Assembly (NCBI GenBank): GCA_947066815.1
Contig: CAMSZT010000013.1
Coordinates: 1-64,000 of the forward strand
Reading direction: 5' to 3'
Length of the DNA stretch: 64,000 bases
Source of the DNA: an uncultured Lachnotalea sp.
GTDB taxonomy: Bacteria > Bacillota > Clostridia > Lachnospirales > Lachnospiraceae
The notes under the pieces were generated by a model. That model was not told the origin of the DNA and did no database searches. It saw only the letters and a list, made by a program, of their open reading frames with translations. The position numbers and the translations under genes were made by a program. Shown here piece after piece: positions 8,779 through 18,159 of the stretch. Numbering within the stretch: the first letter of the stretch is position 1; every line of letters starts with the position of its first letter.

Positions 8779-9267
8779 TCAAAAATGACCTAGCTTCGGC
8801 GTGATAAAGGCATCTTCGGTCCGCCCGGAGGAGAGCAGAACGTTTTCCACGCAGTCCCGGATCACATCATAGTGATCCTCCGGGTCGATCACACACTCCA
8901 TGGCAGATCGGCATTCCTCGATGATCGATTCTTTGAGCCCGGCATAGTCCGGCATAAGTTCTCTGCCGATCTCGTCAAATTTTTCGATCTCTCCATCATC
9001 GATCACTCCATCGACGACTATGAGATAGTAGATCACTTTGAGCGCATTTCTGATGGGGATCGCGGAGATCACAGACCCCGCAACAGGTTCCTCGGCATCC
9101 GCTTTGTCTGCCGCCTTCTTGTGGAAAACAGACCGGACCTGTTCCGATGCCCTACCCCCAAGTTTTTTGAGATCAGGCAGCTCCACTTCCTCCGCCTTTG
9201 TCTTCACCGCGTCCACAGCGCCGTGCAGCGAATCGTTCAGTTTTTTTCCGATATTTTTGATTGGCAT
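8779..9267 (-). CDS. TerB-like acidic protein, probably C-terminally truncated
   Basis: Protein of 162 aa. ATG 9267 is chosen over a GTG at 9288 because GGGAG lies 9 nt upstream. The N-terminal third is charged and helical. Residues about 74-115 (IPIRNALKVIYYLIVVDGVI and the following DDGEIEKFDEIG) show the hydrophobic-then-DG-then-acidic pattern of TerB/tellurite-resistance domains, which are often metal-binding membrane-associated adaptors. It ends abruptly after ITPKL with GHF and a stop, where I expect a second TerB-like half, so a deletion is likely. Lies 18 bp after the M48 gene and 40 bp before the glycine-rich gene, same strand, so one operon. The function of this module is not known to me. 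Confidence 0.5.
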   Translation of the reverse strand: MPIKNIGKKLNDSLHGAVDAVKTKAEEVELPDLKKLGGRASEQVRSVFHKKAADKADAEEPVAGSVISAIPIRNALKVIYYLIVVDGVIDDGEIEKFDEIGRELMPDYAGLKESIIEECRSAMECVIDPEDHYDVIRDCVENVLLSSGRTEDAFITPKLGHF

Positions 9268-9284
9268 GGCTTTTCTCTCCCTGT

Positions 9285-11315
9285 TCACAAAAGAAACAGA
9301 GTATCCGATTCCATAAGCACATCAAATTCCTTTTGGCTTGTAAACTGCGGCTTCCTGCCCAACACCTTCTGGATCACAAGATCCCCCCTGATCACAAGCT
9401 CGGAATCGCCGGAATCGATCCCCCGCTTTATATCATCCGTTCCGGCTATAAACGCTTCCAGGTCCTCTGCGAGATAGTTTGACACCTTTTCCTCCGGCTT
9501 CTCTTTGAATTCCTGAAGCTGGTATAAGAATTTGGCGGTCTTCCCGCTCCCACATAGTTGAATCTGGCAACTAATCGCCCGGAAAACAGCACCCAGTTTC
9601 CGGCAGACTCTATGGCGGCGTGGACCGCCGCATCCGCTGTGTCCGCGATCGTAAAGGTCATGCTGGAAACCGTCAGCATCCGCTCAACCGTCCTGTTGCG
9701 GAGAGGCATTATCTTTCTCCAGTTCAGCTTTGCAAGGTCCTGCGGTTTTTCCAGATCGACGCCGGCAAGCTCCGTGGCAAGCTGTCTGATAAAATAAAAG
9801 CCCCTGACCATGCACTCGTTCAGGATAACCGGCAGTGCCTGCCGCCCGCCCTGATAAGCGATCCCCAGTTCTGTCCGCAGATCAAATTTGTGCGGGATCA
9901 GTCTGCCGTCAGCATCTCTTTCCCCCAGCAGGGTACCGTTAAAAAGCTTCGATATCCAAACAGAAAACTCCCGATGCCCCTTATCATCCATCTTTCGGAA
10001 CAGCGGCGTTGAGGAAAGCTCCTTCAGCAGGGAAACAACAGGGCCCGGCAATCCTGTCCCCAGGCTGCCCTTCATGACAGAGCCAGACGACCCGGCCATA
10101 TCGCTGGCCATGTGGAATACCCAATTGACAACGCCGAACAGCATTTTCTCATGGAGATTCTTACCCATAAGAGCCGCCCCGTCGGCATTAAGCTCCACAG
10201 CCTGAAAAGCGCCGTCAACATCTGTTCCGTAGACCTTCCCGGTAAACTGCGTCAAAATGGAACACAGCAGTCCAACCGACGTCGGGTGATGAGAAAAATC
10301 ACGCAGGTGATGCTGAAGCCCTCCGCCGAATTGATTTGTGGCCTTGTCTGCCGCAATAGGGAACTCATGCCGGGAGGAAGGCGTATAGGTACCCTCCAGG
10401 ATCCTCTTAAAACGATCTGAGGTCGACCATTCATAACACTCATAGGCGCGGGTAGCAAGCCGGGGATGTGTTTCGTCCTGGGTCAGCATCAGCTCCATGA
10501 GCCTGTTGGATCTCGAATCATTCACAAAGGCCCTCAAATCCATGGCCTGCTTCAAAAATTCCTCACGGTCAACATGCTTATAGCCATGCAGCTTTAGCAG
10601 AACGGCAACCGTTTTGTCTGCTCCGCCGTCACAAAGGACGGCAGCTCTGTCCGCGGATAATTCGCTGCATCTGTCCCAAAACAGCAGAGCCCTTACGATC
10701 GTGGGCGTGAGATATCTCCTGACCGCCGGGATCTTTGAAAGCGGGCTGCTGCATATCCCCTCCGCCAGAAGACCTGCCATGGAATGATACAGGTAGTGCT
10801 TACAGGCAATGTGCCCGCATTCGTGGGCCAGAACACTGGCGATCAAATCGGAAGGCAGTTTATCCACAAGCCGGGAGGTAAGGCAGATAAACGGTGCTTC
10901 CACCTGTCCATGCGTTAAGCTCTTTGGATCTTACATAGTAGATCTCGGGAACAGGGATATCCAGCTTTTCACAGATGGGCGGCAGATGCTTATACACTTC
11001 CGGGAACTGCCTGTCGCTGATCCGTATGGCTGTGGAGAGGAGATCGATCTTGGCAGCGATCTCGTCTACATTCGCGATATATGCCTCCCGCAGCTTTACA
11101 AACTTTGGAAAGGCGTTCATCGCCTCAAATGTCTCTTGGTCCAGATCACAGCTAAGAGAGGTACACAGCTTTTCAAGCGTTTTTACCCGGACATCCTCAT
11201 TCCGGCCCAGCTTAGCCATGGCATTTGTGCTGATCCCCGCAAGATGGGTCAGCTCCGTTTTTCTGAGATTTTTATCGATCATCATTTTCCAGAGTTTTTT
11301 ATAACTGATCGACAT
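9285..11315 (-). pseudogene. HTH-M48 zinc metallopeptidase gene broken by two frameshifts
   Basis: Three overlapping frames together read as one protein of about 675 aa. Part 1 (11315 to about 10900): a Cro/CI-type HTH of about 60 aa, then the family N-terminus with FPKFVKLREAYIANVDE and PPICEKLDIPVPEIYYVR and KELNAWT. Part 2 (about 10903 to 9545): continues with VEAPFICLTSRLV and the zinc motif HECGH, then a long helical region. Part 3 (to 9285): resumes as GKTAKFLYQLQEF and KEKPEEKVSNYLAEDLE. The frame is lost near 10898-10906 and near 9541-9548. ATG 11315 has GGAGG 7 nt upstream. The HTH/peptidase joint is in frame but could itself be a deletion fusion. Shares an operon with the TerB-like and glycine-rich genes. 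Confidence 0.65.
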
Positions 11316-11400
11316 GTCGCGGCCTCCGTTCCTGTTCAAAGGTTTTCGACAAAATATTTTCAATCATTATACTGTATATGCTCTCAAAATATAAGTATTT

Positions 11401-11415
11401 CTTGAGATTCTCAAG
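11401..11415. promoter_or_regulatory. Candidate operator palindrome upstream of the HTH-M48 gene
   Basis: CTTGAGA-t-TCTCAAG, a perfect 7-bp inverted repeat with a 1-bp centre, about 90 bp upstream of the HTH-M48 start. A -10-like TATAAT on the minus strand lies between it and the gene (about 11364-11369). The HTH domain encoded by the gene is the obvious candidate ligand. Confidence 0.4.
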
Positions 11416-11570
11416 ATTTCCCTGTGACGATAATACGTTTTAATCAATATTTCCCCCAATCTTTTCTACCAGATATTCCGCCATGGGAGTGAAAAGTAAC
11501 ATTGTTGCAGAAAATATAAAAAGCCTTCCGCCAAAAAAGTCGGAAATCCAAGAGCAACATATAAAATTCC

Positions 11571-11599
11571 TTGACACCGCCTCGAAGACAGGGTAATCT
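11571..11599 (+). promoter_or_regulatory. Possible promoter for the ChW/Ltp gene remnant
   Basis: -35 TTGACA (11571-11576), 17-nt spacer, weak -10 TAATCT (11594-11599), about 70 bp before the presumed start. The remainder of the 11316-11668 gap shows no gene. Confidence 0.4.
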
Positions 11600-11668
11600 T
11601 GAAACAAGAATATCCGGTAGAAAAACCTGTCCGGGAATTTTTTAAATCCATTTTAGAAAGGAGTACTA

Positions 11669-12170
11669 CTGAGACCGTTAAAAAAACATATTCTGGCAAT
11701 GCTGTTTGCAGGGCTATTCCTTTTATCCCTGTTTGGGCAGATTCCTGCTTTGAAGGCAGATGCCGCATCTAACGTATCGGTCCAGTATTCTTCCCATGTC
11801 CAGTCCTATGGATGGATGGGCCAAAAACGGAGAAGAGGCCGGAACCTCAAACGGCTCGAAACGTCTGGAGGGAATCCAGATCGTCCTGACCGAGAAAAAC
11901 GGCAGTGCTCCCGGCAACTTGGGAGGCATCGCTTCCGCCACTGGCAGCAGCTACATAAATATAACGGCCCCGCCGGCCTCCGGATCTGCCGGTACCCCGG
12001 GAGGGACAACCACCCATCAGCCCACAGCCGGCGAAAAAAATGCACTCGCAAGGGCGAAGAATTATCTGAACTACAGCGCTTTCTCCTACACCGGACTGAT
12101 CGGACAGCTGGAATATGAAGGCTTCACCCACAACCAGGCCGTTTACGGGGTAACCCAAAACGGATTATAA
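11669..12170 (+). pseudogene. ChW-repeat / Ltp-domain surface protein, start lost and frameshifted
   Basis: Two frames join into one secreted protein. Frame 1: signal peptide (KKHILAMLFAGLFLLSLFG with A-rich cleavage region near KADAAS), then the opening of a clostridial hydrophobic-Trp (ChW) repeat, NVSVQYSSHVQSYGWM. Frame 2 completes it with WAKNGEEAGTSNGSKRLEGI, then a Gly/Thr linker and a C-terminal Ltp-like module (NALARAKNYLNYSAFSYTGL and QLEYEGFTHNQAVYGV). The frame breaks in the GGATGGATGG stretch at 11808-11820, a slippage-prone repeat. The codon at the expected start, 7 nt after GGAG, is CTG (11669-11671), so the ATG seems mutated. ChW proteins are cell-surface proteins typical of Clostridia. 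Followed by a terminator. Confidence 0.65.
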
Positions 12171-12180
12171 AACCTGATTA

Positions 12181-12227
12181 AAAAAGGCTGCCACAGGAGG
12201 TAACCCCTCCCACGCGGCAGCCTTTTT
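12181..12227. terminator. Bidirectional terminator
   Basis: AAAAAGGCTGCC / GGCAGCCTTTTT inverted repeat with an internal AGGAGG/CCTCC pairing. It lies between the plus-strand ChW remnant and the convergent minus-strand DUF6465-like gene, with A and T runs on both sides. Confidence 0.8.
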
Positions 12228-12239
12228 CCCTCCGGAAGC

Positions 12240-12833
12240 TCAGATCTCCACGCTCCCCGTCTCCGTACCGTTGATCACATAATATACCTTGTTTTCTTCT
12301 GTCTTCACATAAAGCTCCATGGTCTTGATGTCGCCGGCCTTATGCTGCGTATCCGTCCAGTCTTTCCTGACCAGGGCGATCATATCCTTGTCGGAGATGT
12401 CCTTCCCCATATACTGCACGGAAATCGAAGTTTTGACCTCCTGTTTCTTCACGGGCTTTTTCTCTTCTGCAGGCTTTTTCTCCTCTGCAGCCTTTTCTGC
12501 CGCCGGTTTCTCCGCGGCTGCCTTTGACGACGTTCTCCTCGCCGCCGGCTTCTTCTCTGCGGCCGGTTTTTTCGCTGCTTTCACCGCCGTATCCTCCGGC
12601 GCGTCCGCAGGCTTCTCCGCTGTCACTTTCTCTGCCTTCTTTTCCGTCTCAGCCGCTTTTACGGCCGCGGAAGCAGGCACTTCCTTTGTCTCTTCCGCCA
12701 CTACCTTCGCCAGCTCCTCTGCCGCCCTTTTCATCGGCTCTGTCTGCGTGATCCCTTTCTTTTCTGCTGCCTTGCCCGCTGTCTCCGGCACTGCGGCTTT
12801 CACGGTTGTCTGTTTCTTTCCTCTTGCCATCAT
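12240..12833 (-). CDS. Ala/Lys-rich protein with C-terminal DUF6465-like domain
   Basis: Protein of 197 aa. Residues 1-130 are a low-complexity Lys/Ala/Glu/Pro tail resembling histone H1-like or nucleoid-associated tails. Residues about 132-197 (SISVQYMGKDISDKDMIAL through YVINGTETGSVEI) form a small beta-rich domain I associate with DUF6465, common in Lachnospiraceae. Two adjacent ATG codons (12833 and 12830) follow a GAGGAG; either could be used. The tail suggests binding to nucleic acid or cell-wall polymers, but no function is established. The repetitive tail is prone to length variation. Confidence 0.65.
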   Translation of the reverse strand: MMARGKKQTTVKAAVPETAGKAAEKKGITQTEPMKRAAEELAKVVAEETKEVPASAAVKAAETEKKAEKVTAEKPADAPEDTAVKAAKKPAAEKKPAARRTSSKAAAEKPAAEKAAEEKKPAEEKKPVKKQEVKTSISVQYMGKDISDKDMIALVRKDWTDTQHKAGDIKTMELYVKTEENKVYYVINGTETGSVEI

Positions 12834-13094
12834 AATTCTCCTCGTCTTTTTTTGCCCTCCAAATGCGCAGTTCTATCCGGGCTCGATGCCGTTACCTATC
12901 ATACTGCTATCTGGAATTTTTTTCAAGCCTTTCGAAAAAAACCGTCAAAAAAGCTATATTTTCCCATTGACAGAGGGCCTGGAATGTAATATGCTACAAC
13001 ATATGCGCTTTATTTTGTATTTCAAACTATTGCCCTCTTCGATAACCGCGCATCGCCATCTGTTATTATACCAATTGACTGGAGTGTCGCTCTC

Positions 13095-13931
13095 ATGATA
13101 CGTATCCTTGTAGACTCTGCTTCCGATTATAAAATGGAAGAGATCCGTGAAAAGGGACTGGAACTGGTCCCCATCACCATAACCATCGGCAGCACCGATT
13201 ACATAGACGGACAGAATCTGGACCGGGACGGATTCTATGAGATCCTGGAAAAGACCGGCAGCTTCCCGAAAACTGCCCAGCCCTCTCCCCAGGCCTTCCT
13301 GGAAGTATTTCTGGACGCAAAGAAAAAAGGCGACGAGCTGATCTGCATCCTGCTCTCCTCCGCCCTTAGCGGCACCTGCCAGAGTGCCTTCCTGGCCAAA
13401 TCCATGGCCGCCTACGACAAGATCTATATCATCGATTCTCTCTCCGCCACCTACACCATCAAGATCCTGGCGGACTACGCCCTCTCTCTGGTTTCCCAGG
13501 GGATCGGCGCCGGGGAGATCGCCGCCCTTTTGGAAGGCCTGCGCTCCCGGGTCAGAGTCCTGGCGGCCCCCGATACCTTAGACTACCTGGAACGGGGCGG
13601 ACGGGTATCCAAAACCGCCGCCGCCATCGGAAACCTGGCCGGCATCAAACCCATCATCACCATCTCTCCGGAAGGCCGGGTGGCCGTGATCGGCAAATGC
13701 GTAGGCAGGAACAAGGCCATCGGCCAGATCCTAAAGCAGCTGGCCGCCCTCGGCCGGGACGAGGCCTTCCCTCTGTATCCCATCTACAGCTTCGGCACGG
13801 AAAACTGCACGAAGCTCTGCGAGAAGCTCTCTGCCGCCGGATACCGGACGGATGAAATGCTCCAGATCGGGCCCACCATAGGGGCCCACATCGGGCCGGA
13901 GGCCTTCGGGATCGTGTTTGCGGCAAAGTAG
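13095..13931 (+). CDS. DegV family fatty-acid-binding protein
   Basis: Protein of 278 aa with the DegV fold: N-terminal MIRILVDSASDYKMEEI, then TAQPSPQAFLEVF, the lipid headgroup motif LSSALSGTCQSA (about residues 89-100), and the C-terminal PTIGAHIGPEAFGIVF. DegV/FakB proteins bind a single fatty acid and present it to the kinase FakA so that exogenous fatty acids enter phospholipids. No fakA-like gene is adjacent. It is single, convergent with engB (13 bp apart) and divergent from the DUF6465-like gene. Confidence 0.9.
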   Translation: MIRILVDSASDYKMEEIREKGLELVPITITIGSTDYIDGQNLDRDGFYEILEKTGSFPKTAQPSPQAFLEVFLDAKKKGDELICILLSSALSGTCQSAFLAKSMAAYDKIYIIDSLSATYTIKILADYALSLVSQGIGAGEIAALLEGLRSRVRVLAAPDTLDYLERGGRVSKTAAAIGNLAGIKPIITISPEGRVAVIGKCVGRNKAIGQILKQLAALGRDEAFPLYPIYSFGTENCTKLCEKLSAAGYRTDEMLQIGPTIGAHIGPEAFGIVFAAK

Positions 13932-13944
13932 ATCCCGGGACGGA

Positions 13945-14535
13945 TCATTCCCGACCCGCCAGCTCCTCGATGAGCGCCCAGATCTCCTCCCGCCCCTGCT
14001 TCGTCTCAGCGGAGAAGGGGATCACCGTGACATCCGGTCCGATCCCAAGGCCGCTTCGCACCAGCTTCATTTGCTTCGCGACCTGGCTCCGTTTGATCTT
14101 GTCCAGCTTGGTGGCGACGACCACCGGCCGATAGCCGTTCCCCGTCACCCACTCGTACATCTGTCTGTCATTGGCGGACGGTTCATGACGGATGTCCACC
14201 AAAAGGAACACACACCGGAGCCTCGCGGACTTCTTCAGATAGTTCTCCACCATCCGTCCCCATTTTTCTTTTTCCTTTTGGGAAATCTTCGCATACCCGT
14301 AACCGGGAAGATCCACGTAATAGAGGGCATCGTTGATGTTATAAAAATTGATGGTCTGGGTCTTTCCCGGCTGGGACGAGGTGCGCGCATAAGCCTTCCG
14401 GTTCATGAGCGCATTGATCAGGGAGGATTTCCCCACGTTGGACTTGCCCGCAAAGGCGATCTCCGGCTTATCGTTCTCCGGCAGGCGGCTGGTCACGCCG
14501 CAGACCGTCTCCAGATTCACTGTCTTTATGATCAA
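13945..14535 (-). CDS. engB: Ribosome biogenesis GTPase EngB/YsxC
   Basis: Protein of 196 aa, TRAFAC-class GTPase needed for 50S ribosomal subunit assembly. G1 is GKSNVGKSS (residues 30-38), G3 is DLPGYGYAK, and G4 is TKLDK. Full length for the family. Its start overlaps the lon stop by 4 bp, so it is the last gene of the tig-clpP-clpX-lon-engB operon, an order common in Firmicutes. Confidence 0.96.
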   Translation of the reverse strand: MIIKTVNLETVCGVTSRLPENDKPEIAFAGKSNVGKSSLINALMNRKAYARTSSQPGKTQTINFYNINDALYYVDLPGYGYAKISQKEKEKWGRMVENYLKKSARLRCVFLLVDIRHEPSANDRQMYEWVTGNGYRPVVVATKLDKIKRSQVAKQMKLVRSGLGIGPDVTVIPFSAETKQGREEIWALIEELAGRE

Positions 14536-16832
14536 CGAAACGCCTCCTTCAGTACCTCGTCCATGGTCCCCACGTATTTGATGTCCATGCCGTCCACGAT
14601 CTCTCTGGACAATTCCTGCACGTTGGATTCGTTGGTCCCCGGCACCAGGACCGTGTGGATGTCCGCCATCCTGGCCGCCAGGAGCTTTTCCTTCAGGCCG
14701 CCGATGGGCAGCACCCGTCCCCGCAGGGTCACCTCGCCGGTCATAGCCAGATCCGCCCGCACCTTTTTCCCCGTCACGGCGGACATCATGGCCGTGGCCA
14801 TGGTGATCCCCGCCGAGGGGCCGTCCTTGGGCACCGCGCCCTCCGGGATATGGACATGGATGTCATTCTTCTCGTAGACGGCGCTGTCCACCTCGTAGGC
14901 CGGGCTGGCGGAACGGACATAGGACAGGGCCGCCTTGGCAGACTCCTTCATCACGTCTCCCATCTGCCCGGTCAGCTGCAGCTTCCCGTGGCCGGGAAGA
15001 AGGTTTACCTCGATCTCCAGGGTATCGCCGCCCACGCTGGTCCAGGCCAGGCCGCGGACGATCCCCACCGCGTCCTGGCCCACCGACTTGTCGCTCCTGA
15101 CCGGCTCCTTCCCCAGATATTTCTCCAGATTTCCTTCCGTGACCCGGACTTTCTTCTTTTTGCCGTCCAGAAGCTCCCTGGCCGCCTTCCTGCAGAGCTG
15201 CCCGACCTTCCGCTCCAGGCTGCGGACGCCGGCCTCCCTCGTGTAGCCGTGGATGATCCGCCGGAGGGCCTTCCCGGAGACCGCAAACTGCTCCTCCGAA
15301 AGCCCGTTCTTCTCCCGCTGCTTCGGTACCAGGTATTTTTCTGCAATGTGATATTTTTCATTTTCCGTATAACTGCTGACCTCGATGATCTCCATCCGGT
15401 CCAGAAGAGGCTTCGGGATGGTATCCGTCGTGTTGGCCGTGGCCACGAACAGCACGTTGGAGAGGTCCAGGGGAAGTTCGATAAAATGATCCCGGAACTT
15501 GTCGTTCTGGGCCCCGTCCAGGATCTCCAAGAGCGCCGAGGAAGGATCGCCCTTGTAATCGCTCCCCAGCTTATCCACCTCGTCGAGGAGGATCAGCGGG
15601 TTGGAGGTCCCTGCCTGCTTGAGGGCCGCCGCGACCCGGCCCGGCATGGCCCCCACGTAAGTCCGCCTGTGGCCCCGGATCTCGGCCTCGTCCCGGACGC
15701 CTCCCAGGCAGATGCGGACATATTTCTTCCCCAAAGCCCTGGCAATGGACTGCGCGATGGAAGTCTTTCCCGTCCCCGGAGGGCCCACCAGGCAGACGAT
15801 GGGGCTCTCGCCCTTCCCCGTCAGGGAACGGACCGCCAGAAATTCCATGATCCGCTCCTTGACCTTCTCCAGCCCGTAATGGTCCTCCTCCAGGATCTCC
15901 TCCGCCCGGGCCAGGTCCTTATTGTCCTTGGACATCTTATTCCAGGGAAGCTCCAGAAGCTGCTCGATATAATTGCGGCTCACGTAAGCCTCCTGGCTCC
16001 CCATGGGCATCATCCGGTAACGGCCGATCTCCTTATCGATCTTTTCCTTTACCTCTTTCCCGGCCTTAAGCTTCTTAAGCTGTTCCTCAAACCGGGCGGC
16101 ATCGGACTGAATCGTGTCCTCCCCCAGTTCTTCCCGGATCAGCTTCATCTGTTCCCGCAGGATATATTCTCTCTGGTTCTGGTCCACCCGGTCCCGGACC
16201 TTCTCCTGAAACGCTCTCTTCAGGCGGCCGATCTCCACCTCGGTGGCAAGGATCTTTTCCACGATCACATACCGCTCCGGCAGGGAGACCGTCTCCACCA
16301 GCTGCTGCCGGTTCTCCAGGCTGAAGGGAATGTTGATGGCGATCTCATCCAGAAGCTCCTCCAGGCTCTCCGCCTCCAGAAGCTCGGTGATGATGTCCCT
16401 GCTGATGGAAGGATTGACCTGACCGTATTCCTCCACATGCTCCCTGAGGGCCCGGCACATGGCCTCCCTGGTCACACCGTCCCCCTCCAAAAAAGGCTCC
16501 GTGGGGCAGGGCTCCACCTCCGCCTGCAGATATCCGTCCTCCTCGGCAAGCTCACAGAGCCTGGCGCGCAGAAGCCCCTCGGTCAGGACTCTCACCATGC
16601 CTCCGGGCAGCCTGAGGATCTGCCGGATGCATCCGATGGTCCCCATCTCATAAAGGTCATCCTGTCCCGGCTCCTCATCCTGCACAGACCTCTGGGCCAC
16701 AAGAAAAATCTTTTGGTCTTTCACCATGGCCTTTTCCAGCGCCACGATCGACTTCTTCCTGCTGACATCAAAATGCACCACCATCTTCGGCAGCACACAC
16801 AGGCCCCTCAATGCGATTGCAGGTATCGTCAT
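14532..16832 (-). CDS. lon: ATP-dependent protease Lon (LonA)
   Basis: Cytoplasmic AAA+ serine protease that degrades misfolded and regulatory proteins; 766 aa. N-terminal substrate domain (about 1-200), coiled-coil linker, AAA+ module with Walker A GPPGTGKT (350-357), and C-terminal protease domain with the Ser-Lys dyad at S673 (KDGPSAG) and K716 (GGLKEK). It lies 60 bp after clpX and overlaps engB by 4 bp. No CIRCE or CtsR site was identified upstream of the operon by eye. Confidence 0.97.
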   Translation of the reverse strand: MTIPAIALRGLCVLPKMVVHFDVSRKKSIVALEKAMVKDQKIFLVAQRSVQDEEPGQDDLYEMGTIGCIRQILRLPGGMVRVLTEGLLRARLCELAEEDGYLQAEVEPCPTEPFLEGDGVTREAMCRALREHVEEYGQVNPSISRDIITELLEAESLEELLDEIAINIPFSLENRQQLVETVSLPERYVIVEKILATEVEIGRLKRAFQEKVRDRVDQNQREYILREQMKLIREELGEDTIQSDAARFEEQLKKLKAGKEVKEKIDKEIGRYRMMPMGSQEAYVSRNYIEQLLELPWNKMSKDNKDLARAEEILEEDHYGLEKVKERIMEFLAVRSLTGKGESPIVCLVGPPGTGKTSIAQSIARALGKKYVRICLGGVRDEAEIRGHRRTYVGAMPGRVAAALKQAGTSNPLILLDEVDKLGSDYKGDPSSALLEILDGAQNDKFRDHFIELPLDLSNVLFVATANTTDTIPKPLLDRMEIIEVSSYTENEKYHIAEKYLVPKQREKNGLSEEQFAVSGKALRRIIHGYTREAGVRSLERKVGQLCRKAARELLDGKKKKVRVTEGNLEKYLGKEPVRSDKSVGQDAVGIVRGLAWTSVGGDTLEIEVNLLPGHGKLQLTGQMGDVMKESAKAALSYVRSASPAYEVDSAVYEKNDIHVHIPEGAVPKDGPSAGITMATAMMSAVTGKKVRADLAMTGEVTLRGRVLPIGGLKEKLLAARMADIHTVLVPGTNESNVQELSREIVDGMDIKYVGTMDEVLKEAFR

Positions 16833-16892
16833 GTCGTCTCCTCCTCATACACAGGTACCGGGGGCGCGCAGATCACTGCGGGCCCCCAGCTC

Positions 16893-18155
16893 TCAGGCTG
16901 TCTCGCCTTTCCTTTTCTTCACTTCCGTAGTCCGGTAGGTAAGCTTCGGCAGATCCAGCCCGTTCACCACATCCTTCGTGATCAGGCATCGTCCGATGTT
17001 GTCGTCGGACGGGATCTCATACATGATATCCGTCATCACCTTTTCCAGGATCGCCCGAAGGCCCCTGGCGCCGATCTTGCGCTCCACCGCCTGTTCCGCA
17101 ATGGCCTCCAGCGCATCCTCGGAAAACTCCAGCTCCACGCCGTCCAGATCGAACAGTCTCTTATACTGCTTTACAATCGCATTCTTCGGCTCCGTCAGAA
17201 TGCGGATCAGCGCATCCTTATCCAGAAGCTCCAGGGATTCCACCATGGGGACCCGGCCGATAAACTCCGGGATCAGGCCGAACTTGACCAGATCCTGGGG
17301 CATCACCTGGGCCAGGAGCTCGCTGATCTCCCTCCTGCTCGCATCCTTCAGGTTATTTTCAAAGCCGATGGAGCCTGCCCCCAGCCTGCTCTCGATCATC
17401 TGCTCCAGGCCGTCAAAGGCCCCGCCGCAGATGAACAGGATGTTGGTGGTGTCGATCTGGTACATCTCCTGGTGGGGATGCTTCCTGCCGCCCTGGGGCG
17501 GAACACTGGCCACTGTCCCCTCAAGGATCTTGAGCAGCGCCTGCTGGACTCCCTCGCCGGACACGTCCCTGGTGATGGACACATTCTCCGACTTTTTCGT
17601 GATCTTGTCGATCTCGTCGATATAGATGATCCCGTACTCCGCCCGGCCGATGTCATAATCCGCCGCCTGGATGATCTTTAACAGGATGTTCTCCACATCC
17701 TCGCCCACATAGCCGGCCTCCGTCAGCGCCGTCGCGTCGGCGATGGCAAAGGGCACGTTCAGGATCCTGGCCATGGTCTGGGCGAGGAAGGTCTTGCCGG
17801 AGCCGGTGGGCCCCAGGAGCAGGATATTGCTCTTCTGGACCTCCACGTCCGAGTCATCCGGCGCCGTGATCCGTTTGTAATGGTTGTATACCGCCACGGA
17901 GAGGACCTTCTTCGCCCGGTCCTGTCCGATCACGTACTGATCCAGATAGGCCTTGATCTCCCTGGGCTTTAAGAGATTGATCCCCTCGATCCGGCTGTCT
18001 GTCTCCGCCTCCGGCGTATCCTCCGCAATGAGCTCCGCGCAGAGCTCCACGCATTCGTCGCAGATATAGACGTCCTTTCCGCCTGCAATCAGTTTTCTCA
18101 CCTGTTCCTGGCTCTTCCCGCAGAAAGAGCAGCGAACATCAAATTTTCCTGCCAT
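16893..18155 (-). CDS. clpX: ClpX, ATPase subunit of ClpXP protease
   Basis: AAA+ unfoldase that feeds substrates, including SsrA-tagged proteins, to ClpP. The protein is 420 aa. The zinc-binding domain has Cys 9, 12, 32 and 35 (CSFC and CDEC); Walker A is GPTGSGKT (115-122); the pore loop is GYVG; and an IGF-like loop for ClpP docking is expected in the region after the Walker B. Lies 4 bp after clpP in the same operon. Confidence 0.97.
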   Translation of the reverse strand: MAGKFDVRCSFCGKSQEQVRKLIAGGKDVYICDECVELCAELIAEDTPEAETDSRIEGINLLKPREIKAYLDQYVIGQDRAKKVLSVAVYNHYKRITAPDDSDVEVQKSNILLLGPTGSGKTFLAQTMARILNVPFAIADATALTEAGYVGEDVENILLKIIQAADYDIGRAEYGIIYIDEIDKITKKSENVSITRDVSGEGVQQALLKILEGTVASVPPQGGRKHPHQEMYQIDTTNILFICGGAFDGLEQMIESRLGAGSIGFENNLKDASRREISELLAQVMPQDLVKFGLIPEFIGRVPMVESLELLDKDALIRILTEPKNAIVKQYKRLFDLDGVELEFSEDALEAIAEQAVERKIGARGLRAILEKVMTDIMYEIPSDDNIGRCLITKDVVNGLDLPKLTYRTTEVKKRKGETA

Positions 18156-18159
18156 CCGC

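Noticed and set aside
9446-10903. The 485-codon M48 frame as a complete gene
   Set aside because: It starts in the middle of a conserved motif with a GTG and no ribosome binding site, and ends in an Arg/Ser-rich out-of-frame tail; it is the central part of a longer broken gene.
8379-12170. Prophage or integrated plasmid
   Set aside because: No integrase, terminase, capsid, replication or conjugation gene and no attachment-site repeats seen; only degraded accessory genes.
14655-17681. A 1008-codon plus-strand open frame across lon and clpX
   Set aside because: It lies antisense to two unmistakable genes and reads as low-complexity Arg/Leu/Gln/His-rich sequence. The length follows from GC-rich codon usage in the real genes.
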